A DNA stretch of 6,030 bases from an uncultured Oscillospiraceae bacterium (lineage in GTDB: Bacteria; Bacillota; Clostridia; Oscillospirales; Acutalibacteraceae), in contig CABSLQ010000105.1 in the NCBI GenBank assembly GCA_902478605.1, positions 1 to 6,030 of the forward strand, written 5' to 3'. The notes beneath the pieces were generated by a model. That model saw only the letters and a list, made by a program, of their open reading frames with translations. It did no database searches and was not told where the DNA came from. Position numbers and translations under genes: made by a program. Of the stretch, positions 5,243-6,030 are shown in pieces (position 1 is the stretch's first letter; each line of letters opens with the position of its first letter).

Positions 5243-5273
5243 TCCCGCAGCGGATTTTTTATTTTCGGACGGC
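5229..5273. repeat. Inverted repeat in the divergent control region
   Basis: Perfect 7-bp arms GCCGTCC (5229-5235) and GGACGGC (5267-5273) are separated by 31 bases that contain a T-rich stretch. The left arm lies in the spacer of the UPF0291 promoter and the right arm upstream of the sigma factor promoter. It could be a paired operator or chance; no regulator is assigned. Confidence 0.4.
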
Positions 5274-5300
5274 ACTTTGTGGAAATTTTTTATCCTATCT

Positions 5301-5328
5301 GGAATTGGGATACAAAATATGCTATACT
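5301..5328 (+). promoter_or_regulatory. Candidate promoter of the ECF sigma factor gene
   Basis: An extended -10, TGCTATACT (5320-5328), is the best promoter signal on the plus strand; the predicted start near 5335 leaves a leader of about 27 bases. There is no TTGACA at the right distance. Instead GGAATT (5301-5306) lies 16 bases before TATACT, which loosely recalls the GGAA-type -35 of ECF promoters, so autoregulation is conceivable but unproven. Confidence 0.5.
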
Positions 5329-5361
5329 GGATCGGATTTTGCCGAAAGGGGGGAACGGCTT

Positions 5362-5910
5362 ATGGACGAACTCTCTGATCAACAGATTCGTGAATTGTTG
5401 GAACGCGACTATCCGGATGTGCTCAAGTACTGCTACGTCATTACGGAATGCGACGAGATTTTGGCAAAGGACTGCTGCCAGGAAACCTTTCTGACATTTG
5501 TGAAGAAGCAGGCAGACGGCGACCTGCATTTTGCGGATCCCGACCGTGTCAAGGCCTGGCTGTTCCGTACAGCACGGCACATTGCCAGGAGGCAGCTGCG
5601 GATCGCCCAGAGGGAACAGCACTGTCTCCAATATTACGGCAGCACGGAGGAAATTGCCGACGAACCCCAGCTGTCGTATCAGCCGGATCTGGAGCTGGAC
5701 CCGCGGCTGACCGAGCGGGAGGTACTGGATCGGCTGTACGCCCACCTGAAGGAATCGGAAATCCAGCTGTTTGAACAGTATTTTCTCCGGCGCATTCCCT
5801 GCCAAGATCTGGCGGACATCTATCACGTTTCGGAAAACACGCTGTACCAGCGCGTATACCGGCTGCGAACGCGGTTGGAAACGGTTATGCAGCAGCTTTT
5901 TCCCCAATAA
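5362..5910 (+). CDS. ECF-type RNA polymerase sigma factor (sigma-70 family)
   Basis: 182-residue alternative sigma factor, a normal size for the ECF group, which directs RNA polymerase to a small set of stress or envelope promoters. Region 2 covers about residues 15-85: DYPDVLKYCYVITECDEIL, then AKDCCQETFLTFV (35-47, the conserved D-x-x-QE-x-F helix), then the region 2.4-like VKAWLFRTARHIARRQLR (63-80). A linker rich in acidic residues (95-120) leads to region 4 (about 123-175), with the helix-turn-helix CQDLADIYHVSENTLYQRVYR (147-167 region). ATG at 5362 has AAAGGGGGG about 9 bases upstream; the frame is open back to 5197, but homology starts at 5362. It diverges from the UPF0291 gene. No anti-sigma gene lies within the remaining 120 bases, so its control cannot be seen. 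Cysteines at 24, 30, 38, 39, 88 and 147 are notable but typical of no known switch. Confidence 0.93.
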   Translation: MDELSDQQIRELLERDYPDVLKYCYVITECDEILAKDCCQETFLTFVKKQADGDLHFADPDRVKAWLFRTARHIARRQLRIAQREQHCLQYYGSTEEIADEPQLSYQPDLELDPRLTEREVLDRLYAHLKESEIQLFEQYFLRRIPCQDLADIYHVSENTLYQRVYRLRTRLETVMQQLFPQ

Positions 5911-6030
5911 ATAAAAAAATCCCGCAAATTGCAAGTGCAAGTTGGACACCCGCATGAATAAAAATAGTTCGGCGTAAGCCGGACTTGACTGCCACACAGC
6001 AAGCACGGCTGGCGCTGTCAAGGATGCCGT
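5911..6030. other. Region after the sigma factor gene, no identified gene
   Basis: No recognised gene in these 120 bases. Seen are a TTGCA/TGCAA hairpin near 5929-5940, a tetraloop hairpin at 5966-5985, and arms CTTGAC (5984-5989) and GTCAAG (6016-6021) that could close another stem. No T run follows the sigma factor on the plus strand, so it may continue into a downstream gene. A plus-strand frame opens with TTG at 5985 and stays open to the edge (15 codons), without a good ribosome site. Confidence 0.4.
5959..5985 (-). terminator. Hairpin with T-rich tail on the minus strand
   Basis: AGTTCGGC (5966-5973) pairs with GCCGGACT (5978-5985) through 8 bp including one T-G pair; the loop is GTAA on the plus strand. 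On the minus strand the stem is followed by ATTTTTAT, so it fits an intrinsic terminator for a leftward gene beyond the right edge. On the plus strand the loop is a GNRA-type tetraloop, with no T run after it, so a structured RNA element is the alternative. Confidence 0.5.

Noticed and set aside
5290..6021. Minus-strand open frame opposite the ECF sigma factor gene
   Set aside because: It spans the divergent promoter and the terminator hairpin, and the plus-strand product has clear sigma regions 2 and 4.
5911..6030. Cobalamin or other known riboswitch downstream of the sigma gene
   Set aside because: Fragments such as GACTGCCACA recall parts of known leaders, but the conserved boxes are not there in order and the window ends too soon to judge.

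Overview
The window looks like chromosomal DNA from a GC-rich, endospore-forming member of the Clostridia. The evidence is a recognisable SpoIIR protein (found only in endospore formers), the MEP-pathway kinase IspE, a UPF0291/DUF896 protein (a Bacillota family), strong GGAGG-type ribosome binding sites and TTGACA/TATAAT-type promoters. I cannot name the genus from this sequence.

Layout. (1) Positions 1-811 are a stable-RNA region on the minus strand. Read in the direction of transcription, there is a consensus promoter, tRNA-Lys(CTT), tRNA-Glu(CTC), a complete 5S rRNA and a strong intrinsic terminator. A roughly 270-base spacer without a recognisable gene follows, then a second consensus promoter, then the start of a second 5S rRNA that runs off the left edge. 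The three RNA genes are only 2-3 bases apart. (2) Positions 962-4862 are a run of minus-strand protein genes: an Lrp/AsnC-type regulator, a PLP-dependent aminotransferase, ispE, a GrpB/UPF0157 family protein, and spoIIR. The first three overlap or touch (20 bases, then an ATGA overlap) and should be one transcription unit. The regulator has its own promoter with a large imperfect palindrome over the predicted start site, which suggests autoregulation. The GrpB gene and spoIIR are separated from ispE, and from each other, by short gaps containing hairpins. (3) A short UPF0291 gene (minus) and an ECF-type sigma factor gene (plus) diverge from a 180-base control region with one promoter in each direction. 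(4) The last 120 bases hold a minus-strand terminator-like hairpin and no identified gene.

How the parts relate. The Lrp-like regulator probably controls the co-transcribed aminotransferase in response to an amino acid, and ispE rides on the same message through translational coupling. spoIIR acts in the forespore-to-mother-cell signal that activates sigma-E, and the hairpin before it may insulate it from the metabolic genes. The ECF sigma factor has no anti-sigma gene inside the window.

I do not see an obviously new biological system. The points most worth checking are the tRNA-tRNA-5S unit beside a separately promoted 5S gene, the 20-base exact repeat shared by the grpB-like gene and ispE that coincides with a changed family motif, and the palindrome over the lrp start site.
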